Below, in pieces: positions 9,226-16,842 of a stretch of 64,000 nt of DNA. The notes under the pieces are model-generated. The model was not told where the DNA came from. It ran no database searches and was given only the letters and a program-made list of their open reading frames with translations. The DNA lies in the NCBI RefSeq assembly GCF_000328565.1, contig NC_019966.1, forward strand, positions 248,001 through 312,000. Reading direction: 5' to 3'. This DNA is from Mycobacterium sp. JS623 (lineage in GTDB: Bacteria; Actinomycetota; Actinomycetes; Mycobacteriales; Mycobacteriaceae). Position numbers and translations under genes: made by a program. Position 1 is the stretch's first letter. Every line of letters begins with the position of its first letter.

Positions 9226-10227
9226 TCACTTCATCGTGGCCAGGTTGCGCCAGAGGTTGCGCAGGCTGTCGGTACCGCCGAACAGCGTCGTGAAGTGCGT
9301 GGAGTCGATGAGCACGATGTCGCCGGCCCGCTGAGCGGCCGGTGGCATCCAGATGAGTGCGTTGAACTCGGTATTGCCTGCCTCGGTGAACGGATGTGGT
9401 CGGTTCGGGTCCACCCGCTGACGTCCCAATACGTGTAGGTCCTTGCCTTCCGGCGCGGTGAGTTCGTAGTGCGGAAGATGCGGATGGAAGTTGAAGGTGG
9501 TGACGTTGTCGAGCAGCCGCGGCGTGTCGAGGTCACGGAAACCGGTCAGCGGCGCGATCTCCTTGGTGCCTTCGACGACCGCGGGCCGAAGACCCCACGT
9601 GTTGTGTACGGGCACGTCGAGGGCCGTCATCAATGACCGGGTGTACTGGCCGAAGCGCTGCTGGCGCGGGACGAGCCGGTCGCCGTGGTGTTGGTATTCG
9701 ACCTGCTGTTGATTGGGATCGTCGGTGAAGCCCACGTCGTGGTGCGGAGCCAGCAGCAAGCAGGTGCCTTCTCGTTTCAGCCAATCGCGGATCGCCGCGA
9801 TCTCTTCGGGCGCGGCCTCCTGTTCGGACAGCAGATGGTCGAGTCCAAACACCATCAACGTGTCGGTGTCGGCCAGGATGCGTTCATCGATCGGGCATTT
9901 GTAGCCGGCCTGGTCGATGCGCTGGAACACTGCGACGGGGTGGCCGGTTGCCTCTTCGGCCAGTTCTTGGAATTGCAGTGTGGACCTGTGGAACAGCTCC
10001 AGCGTGCCTGCGATGCCTTGCAGGAAGTTCGCGGCGTCGTATTCGGGGGTCTCATACGAGGGCCACGCAACATTGCGGACCTCCGTCATCGTGGAGAAGC
10101 GGTTGTAGATCACGGCCGGATCGCGTTGCGATTCCCAGGGATAGCTCCAGGTCCAGTAGATGCTGATGCGTCTGCGCCCGTCGTGGGTGCGCGTGACGTG
10201 GCTCTGGTTGTATGTGCGTGCCCGCAT
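9226..10227 (-). CDS. conserved protein of unknown function in DyP operon
   Basis: A 333-residue protein I cannot assign to a family with confidence. It has no signal peptide or membrane segment. The N-terminal part is rich in aromatic residues (ISIYWTWSYPWESQRDP). The centre (ILADTDTLMVFGLDHLLSEQE, then EEIAAIRDWLKREGTCLLLAPHHDVGF) has the pattern of glutamine-amidotransferase/ThuA-like flavodoxin folds, but no catalytic Cys is visible there. Several His-rich motifs (APHHD, FNFHPHLPHYE) could bind metal. It begins 10 bp after the DyP gene, so the two are almost certainly co-expressed. Confidence 0.75.
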   Translation of the reverse strand: MRARTYNQSHVTRTHDGRRRISIYWTWSYPWESQRDPAVIYNRFSTMTEVRNVAWPSYETPEYDAANFLQGIAGTLELFHRSTLQFQELAEEATGHPVAVFQRIDQAGYKCPIDERILADTDTLMVFGLDHLLSEQEAAPEEIAAIRDWLKREGTCLLLAPHHDVGFTDDPNQQQVEYQHHGDRLVPRQQRFGQYTRSLMTALDVPVHNTWGLRPAVVEGTKEIAPLTGFRDLDTPRLLDNVTTFNFHPHLPHYELTAPEGKDLHVLGRQRVDPNRPHPFTEAGNTEFNALIWMPPAAQRAGDIVLIDSTHFTTLFGGTDSLRNLWRNLATMK

Positions 10228-10237
10228 GATGATCCTT

Positions 10238-11563
10238 CTAGCTGTCGAGCGAGGCGAGGTAGCGCAGCGCGTTCATCCCGGGAAGGAAGAAGTAGGCCCC
10301 GCCGGTGAGCGTGGTGAACGCGGGAATCCCCTTGTGTACCTTACGGATCGGTCGTTTGGGGACGGTGAAGTCCAGCGTGCCGTCCTGCGTGCCGCTGATC
10401 GGGTCGTGCTCATTGCCGAGCTCGTGGAACGTCTTGTCGTTGATCCACACGTTCTGGGCGAATTCGAATTGGCGGACAAGATCGGCGCAGATGATAAATG
10501 CGGCGATGCCGCGGTCCGCGCCGTCGTCGGGTGCGCCTTCGGGAAGCGCGGGTCCGTAGGTGGCGCCGCGCCGGATCATCCGGCGACGGTTCATGTAGTG
10601 GGCAGTGTCGCGTGGATTGAGCCTGCGCGCGTGCGATCCCAGCGGGCATGCGTATCCGAAAGGATCCATTTCTTTGTAGTTGTAGTCGTTGTTGCGCATC
10701 GGATCTGCGCCCAATTCGGGATCGTCTTTGTCCGGTGCGAGCACCAGCGGGGCACCGCTGCGCCAGCGGCCCATGAATTTCGCGGCGAGCAGTTCCTCGC
10801 CGTCGGGGCTGTCAGCGTTCTCACGCAGATAGTCGCGGAACGCAGCGACGTGCTCCTCCAGTCGCCGGTACGCCATGTAGCTGCCGTTGCGCGACAACAC
10901 CTCGGGCTGAGGAAGATTGGCGACAGGACCGTTCTCGTCGGGATAGCCGAGGATGAACTCGCCGGGCTCCAACGCGTCGCCGGACCCGGGTGTCGGTTCC
11001 TCACCGGACCCCTTCATTACCGGCTGCGAGAGTCGATCGCGGAAGCCGAAGTGATCGTGGGCGTAGTTGAACGGCGGCGTCGCATTGAGATCGAGATACG
11101 ACAGCGACCGCACGCCGTCAGTTCGGGCCAGCAGCTTGTCGTGCTCATCGATGGAGCGCTTGTACTGCTCCTCGGTGCGCGAGAACAAGATCGCGATCGC
11201 GTGCATATCGTCACCGGCTACGCCGCCAACCCAGCGCTCGGGAGCGGCAGGACCGGTATCGCCGAGGATGCTGGCGCGAGCCGCCATGCCCTCCCGAAAC
11301 TCATCGGGGAAGGTGGCCAGGGACTCGTCGGAAACACCAAGCGCTCGAAGACCACTCCACGTGAATGCCAACGTAACCCAGCGATCCGACTCGTCCATGG
11401 TCGCCTGCACGTCGGCCGCGGACTGCACCTTGTCGAGCAGCTCGGCGAGCCAGGCGCGGCCACCAGCTGGCGTGTCGAACGTCAAAAACTCATAGCGTCC
11501 TGTGATTGCCGGTGTGCGGGTAAGCAGGATGTGTTGGATATCGTCGAGTTCGAGCGTCGTCAT
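10238..11563 (-). CDS. DyP-type haem peroxidase
   Basis: About 441 residues. The proximal haem ligand is His311 in CPLGSHARRLNPR, and the distal Arg lies in MIRRGATYGP at ~331-332. The acid-base Asp176 sits in FGFRDRLSQP, where the usual GxxDG motif reads GxxDR. DyP peroxidases oxidise dyes, phenolics and other substrates with H2O2. The start at 11563 follows a GAAGGGCAGG ribosome-binding site and is preferred over an ATG 18 bp upstream. No signal peptide and no encapsulin gene nearby, so it is probably cytoplasmic. It is the second gene of the seven-gene operon. Confidence 0.86.
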   Translation of the reverse strand: MTTLELDDIQHILLTRTPAITGRYEFLTFDTPAGGRAWLAELLDKVQSAADVQATMDESDRWVTLAFTWSGLRALGVSDESLATFPDEFREGMAARASILGDTGPAAPERWVGGVAGDDMHAIAILFSRTEEQYKRSIDEHDKLLARTDGVRSLSYLDLNATPPFNYAHDHFGFRDRLSQPVMKGSGEEPTPGSGDALEPGEFILGYPDENGPVANLPQPEVLSRNGSYMAYRRLEEHVAAFRDYLRENADSPDGEELLAAKFMGRWRSGAPLVLAPDKDDPELGADPMRNNDYNYKEMDPFGYACPLGSHARRLNPRDTAHYMNRRRMIRRGATYGPALPEGAPDDGADRGIAAFIICADLVRQFEFAQNVWINDKTFHELGNEHDPISGTQDGTLDFTVPKRPIRKVHKGIPAFTTLTGGAYFFLPGMNALRYLASLDS

Positions 11564-11620
11564 TGCCTGCCCTTCGTCCATGCCCGCGCCGCCGCCTTAC
11601 GGCATCGAATGGTGTCGATG

Positions 11621-12175
11621 TCATTGCATCTGATCGAGCATGGTGGAGAAAGCGGCCTTGAGCCGCAACGCTTTTTTGATCTCATCGGCTGTCACGTAGG
11701 GGTACTCGCCGTACTCGAGGAAGCTGGGGCACTGGTGGTCGCGAACGAATTTCACGAACGCCTCCGGATTCTCCTTCCAATCCTCCGGGAAGCCTTCAAG
11801 ATTCGTGAAAACGGTGGTGATGCCGGTCTGGGTGAATAGCTGTACTGCGTCTTCGGTGTACTTGTCGAAGTCAGTGTCGAAAATGCCTTGATACTGAAAG
11901 TGCAATCCCGATCCGACGTCGAACAGCACCCAGCGCAGGTAGTGCAGCCTCAGCGGCGCGAGGGCTTCGGGGCTGCTGGCGATCGTGTCCTCGATCGTTT
12001 TGCCATACGCACGGACGGCTTCTTCGCGGCCTTCCTTTACTTTGGCGATGATCGAAAAGCCATAGCAGGCAGGTGTCCTCGGAAAAACGGGTCCATATCG
12101 ACCGCGCTCGAGTTCGAAATAGCCTTCCTTCGGGATGGCCATCGCGGCGGGTTTAGTCCAGTCTTGATCCGGCAT
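11621..12175 (-). CDS. conserved protein of unknown function, first gene of DyP operon
   Basis: A 184-residue soluble protein. It contains a probable ferredoxin-like alpha/beta unit: ACYGFSIIAKVKEGREEAVR, a strand LHYLRWVLFDVGSGLHFQYQ, and FDTDFDKYTEDAVQLF, which is the pattern of dimeric alpha/beta-barrel proteins (the DyP/chlorite-dismutase superfamily) but without a haem-ligand signature. The C-terminal half (FPEDWKENPEAFVKFVRDHQ and an acidic GEYPYVTADEIKKAL) is less familiar. The DyP gene begins 57 bp downstream. A helper or structural partner of the peroxidase is plausible but is only inferred from position. Confidence 0.72.
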   Translation of the reverse strand: MPDQDWTKPAAMAIPKEGYFELERGRYGPVFPRTPACYGFSIIAKVKEGREEAVRAYGKTIEDTIASSPEALAPLRLHYLRWVLFDVGSGLHFQYQGIFDTDFDKYTEDAVQLFTQTGITTVFTNLEGFPEDWKENPEAFVKFVRDHQCPSFLEYGEYPYVTADEIKKALRLKAAFSTMLDQMQ

Positions 12176-12219
12176 ATTCTGAGCCCCTAGATTCGCGAGT
12201 CCGATAGAGGAAAACCTAC

Positions 12220-12242
12220 ACCGCCACCTGGGTGGTGGCGGT
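12220..12242. promoter_or_regulatory. perfect 9-5-9 palindrome upstream of the DyP operon
   Basis: ACCGCCACC and GGTGGCGGT form a perfect inverted repeat around a TGGGT spacer. It lies 45 bp upstream of the first operon gene (start 12175) and in the divergent region toward the secreted-protein gene at 12458. A dimeric repressor operator or a 5'-UTR hairpin are the two main readings; there is no T run to suggest a terminator. No regulator gene is adjacent. Confidence 0.5.
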
Positions 12243-12457
12243 CGTTTACGCTAGGGAACGCCGACCTCAGCTGTCCAGATAGCGAAGCTAAGGTGATGAT
12301 CGTGATGTTTCCCAACACAAGAAATAATGATCATGAAGATTGTCATTTATCCACCGCACCCGAGCGGTTCGAATTAGGCTTCGCGCATAACTATCCGGCC
12401 CGTTGTCGGGGGACTTTTACGGTGGCGGGCCACCTACTTCGGAGAGGGGGAGCTGCC

Positions 12458-12748
12458 GTGCGAAGAAGCCAGCGCTACCTAATTCTGGGATTGTCAGTGG
12501 TGGCGGTTCCCGTCGGCATTGTCACTGCGTCACCGGCGTCGGCCGACTGCACGAATGCCGGCAACGCCACCGTGTGTGCGCAGGGCACGGTCCGGGGTGG
12601 TGGTCCTGACGCGCCATCGGCCGGGCCCTACTACCCGTCCTACTGTGCCGACCCGTGGTACTGCGACAACGGCTGGGACGTCGATGTGGTCCTGCCGCCT
12701 ATCCGCCCGGGCCGCCCAGGCGGCGGCGGTGGCATCGGTCCCCGTTGA
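12458..12748 (+). CDS. small secreted mycobacterial protein
   Basis: About 96 residues. The GTG at 12458 is preceded by a strong GGAGAGGGGGAG ribosome-binding site, so the longer frame from 12293 is rejected. A classical signal peptide (RRSQRYLILGLSVVAVPVG, ending at ASPASA|D) is followed by a short mature chain with four cysteines in CTNAGNATVC and YCADPWYC, then a Pro/Gly tail ending GRPGGGGGIGPR. Four cysteines suggest two disulphides outside the cell. Function unknown. It is 40 bp upstream of the haemophore-like gene on the same strand, so the pair is likely one transcript. Confidence 0.75.
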   Translation: MRRSQRYLILGLSVVAVPVGIVTASPASADCTNAGNATVCAQGTVRGGGPDAPSAGPYYPSYCADPWYCDNGWDVDVVLPPIRPGRPGGGGGIGPR

Positions 12749-12788
12749 GTCAATTCCCTTAATCACCCACGAAACCAAGGAGTCTCAT

Positions 12789-13133
12789 ATGTTCATTCGC
12801 AGTTTGATCGGCGCCGGTGTGATCGCCGGCGCGACGCTCATCGGTTCCGCAGCGACCGCGGTGGCCGATCCGCCGAACTGTACGGCCGCCGACCTTGCGG
12901 GCGTGATGTCTGGCGTCAACGCTGCAATGTCGTCCTACCTGTTCACTCATCCTGACGTGAACACGTTCTTTACCGGCCTCAAGGGCAAGTCCAGGGATGA
13001 AATGCGAACGGAAATCACGAACTACTTCAACGCGAACCCTCAGGCGCAGGACGAGATACGCGCAGTCAGGCAGCCGGCGTCCGACTTCCGGGATCGCTGC
13101 AACGCGCTGATGCCCGACGGACCTATGGGCTAG
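12789..13133 (+). CDS. haemophore-family haem-binding secreted protein (Rv0203-like)
   Basis: A 114-residue protein beginning MFIRSLIGAGVIAGATLIG with signal cleavage after TAVA. The mature part has the pattern of the mycobacterial haemophore family: CTAADLAGVMSGVNAAMSSY, LFTHPDVNTFFTGLKG, YFNANPQAQDEIRAVRQPAS and DFRDRCNAL, with two cysteines able to bridge. Rv0203 binds haem outside the cell and delivers it to MmpL transporters. No MmpL gene is in the window. It lies beside the operon that encodes a haem peroxidase, which may or may not be meaningful. Confidence 0.82.
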   Translation: MFIRSLIGAGVIAGATLIGSAATAVADPPNCTAADLAGVMSGVNAAMSSYLFTHPDVNTFFTGLKGKSRDEMRTEITNYFNANPQAQDEIRAVRQPASDFRDRCNALMPDGPMG

Positions 13134-13146
13134 CGGTCGAGCAGCG

Positions 13147-13359
13147 TTACTTCTTTTCAGCGGCTTTGGACTGAGATTCGTTGTCAGCCTTGGGAGTTTC
13201 ATGCTTCGGCGAGTCGCCGTTCTTCGTCTGTCGGGTATCTCCCTTGGCTGATTGGGCGCCGGGTCCGTCGGCCGTGTGCGCCGTCGTGGACTGATCCGCG
13301 TCGTTCGCAGAGTCTTTGTCGGCTTTGGATTTGTCGGTCGAAGGACTGACATCGGCCAT
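13147..13359 (-). CDS. small hydrophilic low-complexity protein
   Basis: A 70-residue protein composed mostly of Lys, Asp, Ser, Ala and Thr with no hydrophobic core (ADKDSANDADQ, then SKAAEKK at the C-terminus); it is probably intrinsically disordered. The ATG at 13359 has AGGA at a good spacing (ACAGGACAACG). The open frame extends upstream to 13545 but that part has GC-shadow composition. It converges on the haemophore gene, the two stops being 13 bp apart. Function unknown. Confidence 0.5.
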   Translation of the reverse strand: MADVSPSTDKSKADKDSANDADQSTTAHTADGPGAQSAKGDTRQTKNGDSPKHETPKADNESQSKAAEKK

Positions 13360-13828
13360 CGTTGTCCTGTGTGACAGATCGGGGACGTCGGTCGCCTCAG
13401 CGCTCGAGATCTTCACGCTCACCGCGGTAGCGGCGAATCGGGCTGGGCCGCCAGCGCCGTCGCGATGGTCTGTTGCGCGGAGACGATGCCGTCCACGACA
13501 TGTTGGCCGCCTTCGACGAATGACCCGACCACCAACGTGGTGCACCGAGAAGATCGCCTGAGAGGACTTGTTGGATGACCGTTACCGGTGTCGGGGGAGC
13601 CGGGCGATCGATTGGCCCAATCCTGTTGCGGAGGCCGTCAATTTGACGCTGACGGTGGCAATGTCGGTGGCGGTGGCGCCATGGGCTTCACGGCGATGAC
13701 GCTGGCGCCGACCAGGGCGACTCCAGTGGTGACCCACGGACGCACAGCAGCATTCATGTGACCACTGGCGCGACTACGCGCTCAAACTACCGTGACAGGC
13801 TCGTCAATTATGTGTGATTGCGCAGATG
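13360..13828. other. non-coding or degenerate stretch
   Basis: No complete gene is supported. On the minus strand, 13535 down to 13419 reads VVGSFVEGGQHVVDGIVSAQ and ends in DSPLPR before a stop, which looks like real mycobacterial coding sequence but is only 38 codons with a TTG start; it may be a remnant. The 13561-13800 part has nothing I recognise. Confidence 0.4.
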
Positions 13829-14431
13829 TCAGGAGTGGCTGTTGTTCGACCGCAACGGCATACCGGATTCCATGAAGTCCAGCGCCCGATACATTCGCTC
13901 AGGTATCCCCGATGCGTGATCGAGGACGGCCATCAGGCCGCCTGCGAGTGCGCCGACGAATACCCGCACCTCGAAGTCGTCGGGTTCGCGCCCGGTCCGG
14001 CGACAGTCCGCTTCGGTTAGCGCGGCAACGGTGTGGCGATACTCGTCGAACTGGGCGGCTTTTAGCTCGGGGATCGACAGCACCATTCGCAACCGAGCTC
14101 GCTCGAACCGCCACTCGGCCTCGGAAAGGGTCGCCATGGTGATCTCGAGCGCGCGGCGAAAAGCCTGCAAGGACGGCAGATCGGGCGGCTGCTGTTCGAG
14201 TGCCTCGATGGTGACGAGGTCGAGATCGTTGGCCATCAGCACCATTTCCTTGGACGGGAAGTACCGGAAGAAGGTGCTCGGTGAGACTTCCGCCGCCTCC
14301 GCGATCTGCTCGACCGTGGTGTTGGCGTAGCCGTTTTCCCCGATCAGCCGCATAGCCTCGCGGCGGATGGCCTCGCGGGTCTTGATCTTCTTACGGTCCC
14401 GCAAACCAAGGATTTGATTAGTGGCCCCCAT
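13829..14431 (-). CDS. TetR-family transcriptional regulator
   Basis: A 200-residue regulator. The N-terminal helix-turn-helix is clear: TREAIRREAMRLIGENGYAN, then TTVEQIAEAAEVSPSTFFRY and FPSKEMVLM. The C-terminal ligand domain has a GALAGGLMAVLDHA helix common in the AcrR-like subgroup. Ligand and targets are unknown. The lysE gene on the same strand ends 26 bp upstream of its start; because lysE has its own LysG control, the pairing may be only read-through. Confidence 0.88.
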   Translation of the reverse strand: MGATNQILGLRDRKKIKTREAIRREAMRLIGENGYANTTVEQIAEAAEVSPSTFFRYFPSKEMVLMANDLDLVTIEALEQQPPDLPSLQAFRRALEITMATLSEAEWRFERARLRMVLSIPELKAAQFDEYRHTVAALTEADCRRTGREPDDFEVRVFVGALAGGLMAVLDHASGIPERMYRALDFMESGMPLRSNNSHS

Positions 14432-14457
14432 GGGGCCATTGTGTCGATGTAAAAGGC

Positions 14458-15057
14458 CTAGGACAAGACCAATGACACTCCAAGCGCGATCATCATGGCG
14501 GCGATCAAGCCGTCAAGGATGCGCCATGTCATCGGCTTGGCGAAGAGTCCGGCTAATTGGCGTGCCCCCAAGCCGAGGCTGAAAAACCACACTGCGCTGG
14601 CGGTTACCGCGCCAACACCGAAGAGCCAGCGTTGGTCACGATGCTCGTTGGCCAGCGCGCCGAGCAACACCACAGTGTCGAGGTAGACGTGCGGATTGAG
14701 GAATGTCATCGCGGCGCACGTGAGAAGTACGTCGAGCAGTCGCGCCGGCGCGGATTCCGACGCAGTCAGTGACGAGGGGCGCCACGCGCGGCTAGCGGCC
14801 AGCAGTCCGTAGCCGATGAGAAAGAGGGCCCCGCCGAATTTGACGAGGGTCACGGCACTGGGGTGGGCGCTGATGAGCGTGCCGACGCCGGCGATGCCGG
14901 CCGAGATCAGCACGATGTCGGACACCGTGCACAGCGCGACGACGGCTAGGACGTGCTCGCGGCGGATGCCCTGGCGCAGCACGAAGGCGTTCTGCGCGCC
15001 GATTGCGGCGATCAGCGTGAACGAGGCGATGAAGCCGACGATCAGGGGCGAGCTCAT
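14458..15057 (-). CDS. lysE: LysE/ArgO-family amino acid exporter
   Basis: A 199-residue membrane protein of the LysE superfamily with about six helices. The N-terminus has the signature [19 protein letters not shown], and the centre carries the conserved [20 protein letters not shown]. LysE-type carriers export lysine and arginine to protect against build-up of basic amino acids. The divergent lysG gene and the T-N11-A site between them reproduce the lysE-lysG arrangement of Corynebacterium and M. tuberculosis (Rv1986/Rv1985c). Confidence 0.9.
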   Translation of the reverse strand: MSSPLIVGFIASFTLIAAIGAQNAFVLRQGIRREHVLAVVALCTVSDIVLISAGIAGVGTLISAHPSAVTLVKFGGALFLIGYGLLAASRAWRPSSLTASESAPARLLDVLLTCAAMTFLNPHVYLDTVVLLGALANEHRDQRWLFGVGAVTASAVWFFSLGLGARQLAGLFAKPMTWRILDGLIAAMMIALGVSLVLS

Positions 15058-15099
15058 GGAATCGACGGTAGGAGAGCTGGGCGGATCAGTACAGATAAT

Positions 15100-15122
15100 G
15101 ATTCTGCATATGCATTAGAATC
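15100..15122. promoter_or_regulatory. LysG operator, T-N11-A palindrome
   Basis: GATTCT and AGAATC are perfect inverted arms separated by exactly 11 bp (GCATATGCATT), giving the classical LysR-type T-N11-A box. It lies 43 bp upstream of the lysE start and in the intergenic region shared with the divergent lysG. In the known system LysG bound to lysine or arginine activates lysE from such a site. Confidence 0.75.
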
Positions 15123-15128
15123 GTTAAT

Positions 15129-15215
15129 GTGGCAGCGGACGGTCAGCAGCTCGCGGCGTTCGCCGCTGTAGGTTCTCAAGTTGGTGAGCGGGTTCGCAGG
15201 TCAAATGGCGGATAG
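15129..15215 (+). pseudogene. truncated repeat of the lysG 5' end
   Basis: A short frame from GTG 15129 to a stop at 15213-15215 reads VAADGQQLAAFAAVGSQVGE. Its GQQLAAFAAV segment resembles the start of the LysG helix-turn-helix encoded ~110 bp downstream (ADQLAALAAVVEFGSF), also at DNA level. It overlaps lysG in another frame. It looks like a decayed partial duplication; a leader peptide is a less likely alternative. Confidence 0.35.
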
Positions 15216-16146
15216 TTGGCGGACCCGCCACGACTCTGAGAATCGGTTAGGCGCCGACCAGCTTGCGGCGCTCGCGGCGGTAGTTGAGTTCGGCAGCTTC
15301 GATGCGGCTGCCGAGCGATTGCACGTGACACCGTCGGCGGTTAGTCAGCGGATCAAGGCGCTCGAACAACGAGTGGGCCAAGTCCTAGTTGTTCGCGAGA
15401 AGCCCTGCAAGGCAACGGCGGCCGGCGTTCCGCTGGTGCGACTGGCGGCCCAGACTTCGTTGCTGGAGTCAGAGGCGCTTGACGCGCTCGGCCGCCCAGA
15501 TGCGCAACGATTGCGAGCGGCAATCGCGGTCAACGCTGACTCGATGGCGACGTGGTTCACTGGCGTGCTCGGTCAACTGGACCATGTCCTGTTTGACATA
15601 CGAATTGAGGACCAGGACCACTCTGCCCGACTGTTGCGCGACGGCACGGTCATGGGGGCTGTGACCACTGAGCGATCGTCAATACCGGGGTGCCGAGTGG
15701 AATCCTTGGGCGTAATGCGTTATGTACCGGTGGCGAGTCCCACTTATGTCGAGCGCTACCTACATGGTGGTTTCACATCGGATGCCGCCGCTTTGGCTCC
15801 GTCGCTGGCATGGAATCGTGACGACGCGTTACAGGACGTGTTGCTGCGCAAGGTATTCCGCCGAGCAATCTCACGACCTATCCACTATGTGCCGACCGCC
15901 GAGGGGTTCGGCGCCGCGGTACGAGCCGGAGTCGGGTGGGGCATGTTTCCAGAGCAACTGGCTGCGCCGGCCCTAGCGGACGGTTCCTTCGTCCGGACCG
16001 CGGATTCATACCTCGACGTACCGCTGTATTGGCAGTGCTGGAAGTTGAATAGCGTGGTGATGGAGGCCGTCACGGCTGCGGTGAGGTCGTCTGCGTCAGA
16101 CTTGCGCCGGGCCCGACCACCAGCACAACGCAGACGTCATGCGTGA
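15205..16146 (+). CDS. lysG: LysR-type regulator LysG/ArgP
   Basis: About 313 residues from the ATG at 15205; earlier TTG/GTG starts at 15181-15184 are also open. The N-terminal helix-turn-helix is ADQLAALAAVVEFGSFDAAA followed by ERLHVTPSAVSQRIKALEQRVG. The effector domain contains the LysG-specific WFTGVLGQLDHVLFDIRIEDQDHS and ends with GVGWGMFPEQL. LysG senses lysine/arginine and activates the divergent lysE. Its N-terminus is ~12 residues longer than I expect, and upstream DNA contains a degenerate copy of its 5' end, so this start region has probably been rearranged. Confidence 0.88.
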   Translation: MADSWRTRHDSENRLGADQLAALAAVVEFGSFDAAAERLHVTPSAVSQRIKALEQRVGQVLVVREKPCKATAAGVPLVRLAAQTSLLESEALDALGRPDAQRLRAAIAVNADSMATWFTGVLGQLDHVLFDIRIEDQDHSARLLRDGTVMGAVTTERSSIPGCRVESLGVMRYVPVASPTYVERYLHGGFTSDAAALAPSLAWNRDDALQDVLLRKVFRRAISRPIHYVPTAEGFGAAVRAGVGWGMFPEQLAAPALADGSFVRTADSYLDVPLYWQCWKLNSVVMEAVTAAVRSSASDLRRARPPAQRRRHA

Positions 16147-16437
16147 CGGCCGTCTGGGCAGCGCATGCCGATGTATTGTCGGCATCCAGTTTCTCGCTTG
16201 AGGCAACGTGTGATGTTGGCAGGTAAATGTCACGTGCCCTCGCCATCCTGAGTTGCTGCACCCTGTTGGGGGGTCATAGGTTGTGGTGCTTTGCGTAGGG
16301 ACGTATTCGCAAGGAGTATCGCGTGATTTGCCCGGCATTGTTGACCTTTCGGCCGAAATGATCACGTCGAAACTTCGGTAAACACCTAATACCGTTGCCT
16401 TAGAGAAGATTTAGCCGTCGTGAGCGGAACGTGGTCG
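16147..16437. other. intergenic, nothing recognised
   Basis: Neither strand shows a supported gene between lysG and the TnsA-like remnant. The stretch is less GC-rich than its surroundings, consistent with mobile or decayed DNA. Confidence 0.4.
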
Positions 16438-16842
16438 CGTCATCTACGAGTCGCGTCTGGAACTGGCGGTCTTGATGCTCGCTGACTTCGATCCCTCCTG
16501 CCACCGAATTATCGCCCAGCCCTTCCAATTGTCTGCGTCAGTTGTCTGCGTCAGTCGACAGGCGGGTCCGTCGACACACACCTGACTTCCTGGTTGCGAC
16601 GGACGACGGACCGCTAGTTATCGACGTCGTACGTGCAGAGAGGCTCGAAAACCCGTGAATTCAAAAGATTTGCGCCTGGACTCGCCAGATCGTTGAGGCA
16701 CTGCGCTGGCGCTACGGGCTACACGTGGAGCCGTCACCGACGCTCATTGCGGGCGTTCGTTTGTTGGCAGGATTCCGTCGTGACTGGCTGATCAATCAAC
16801 GGGCGCTGTATGAAATGCGTTCTTGTGCAGCTTCACTTGTTG
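16438..16842 (+). pseudogene. frameshifted TnsA-like transposition endonuclease remnant
   Basis: Three consecutive pieces in different frames give one coherent TnsA-like N-terminal nuclease. The first reads VIYESRLELAVLMLADFDPS then HRIIAQPFQLSA. The second reads RRHTPDFLVATDDGPLVIDV then VRAERLENP and a stop. The third reads CAWTRQIVEALRWRYGLHVE then PTLIAGVRLLAGFRRDWL. The HTPDF and VIDV segments are the endonuclease core of TnsA-like proteins found in mycobacterial heteromeric transposons. At least two frameshifts separate the parts, so the gene is dead. The matching transposase is not visible downstream. Confidence 0.65.

Noticed and set aside
10160..11839. 559-codon open frame on the plus strand
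   Set aside because: Antisense to the DyP peroxidase, whose haem ligands and motifs are clear; the plus-strand translation is low-complexity Val/Arg/His sequence.
12293..12457. Upstream extension of the secreted-protein gene to ATG 12293
   Set aside because: The strong GGAGAGGGGGAG site and the signal peptide both fit GTG 12458; the extension would place 55 residues ahead of the signal peptide.
13419..13535. Minus-strand 38-codon frame ending in DSPLPR
   Set aside because: Coding-like, but too short, with a TTG start and no ribosome-binding site; kept only as a note in the degenerate stretch.
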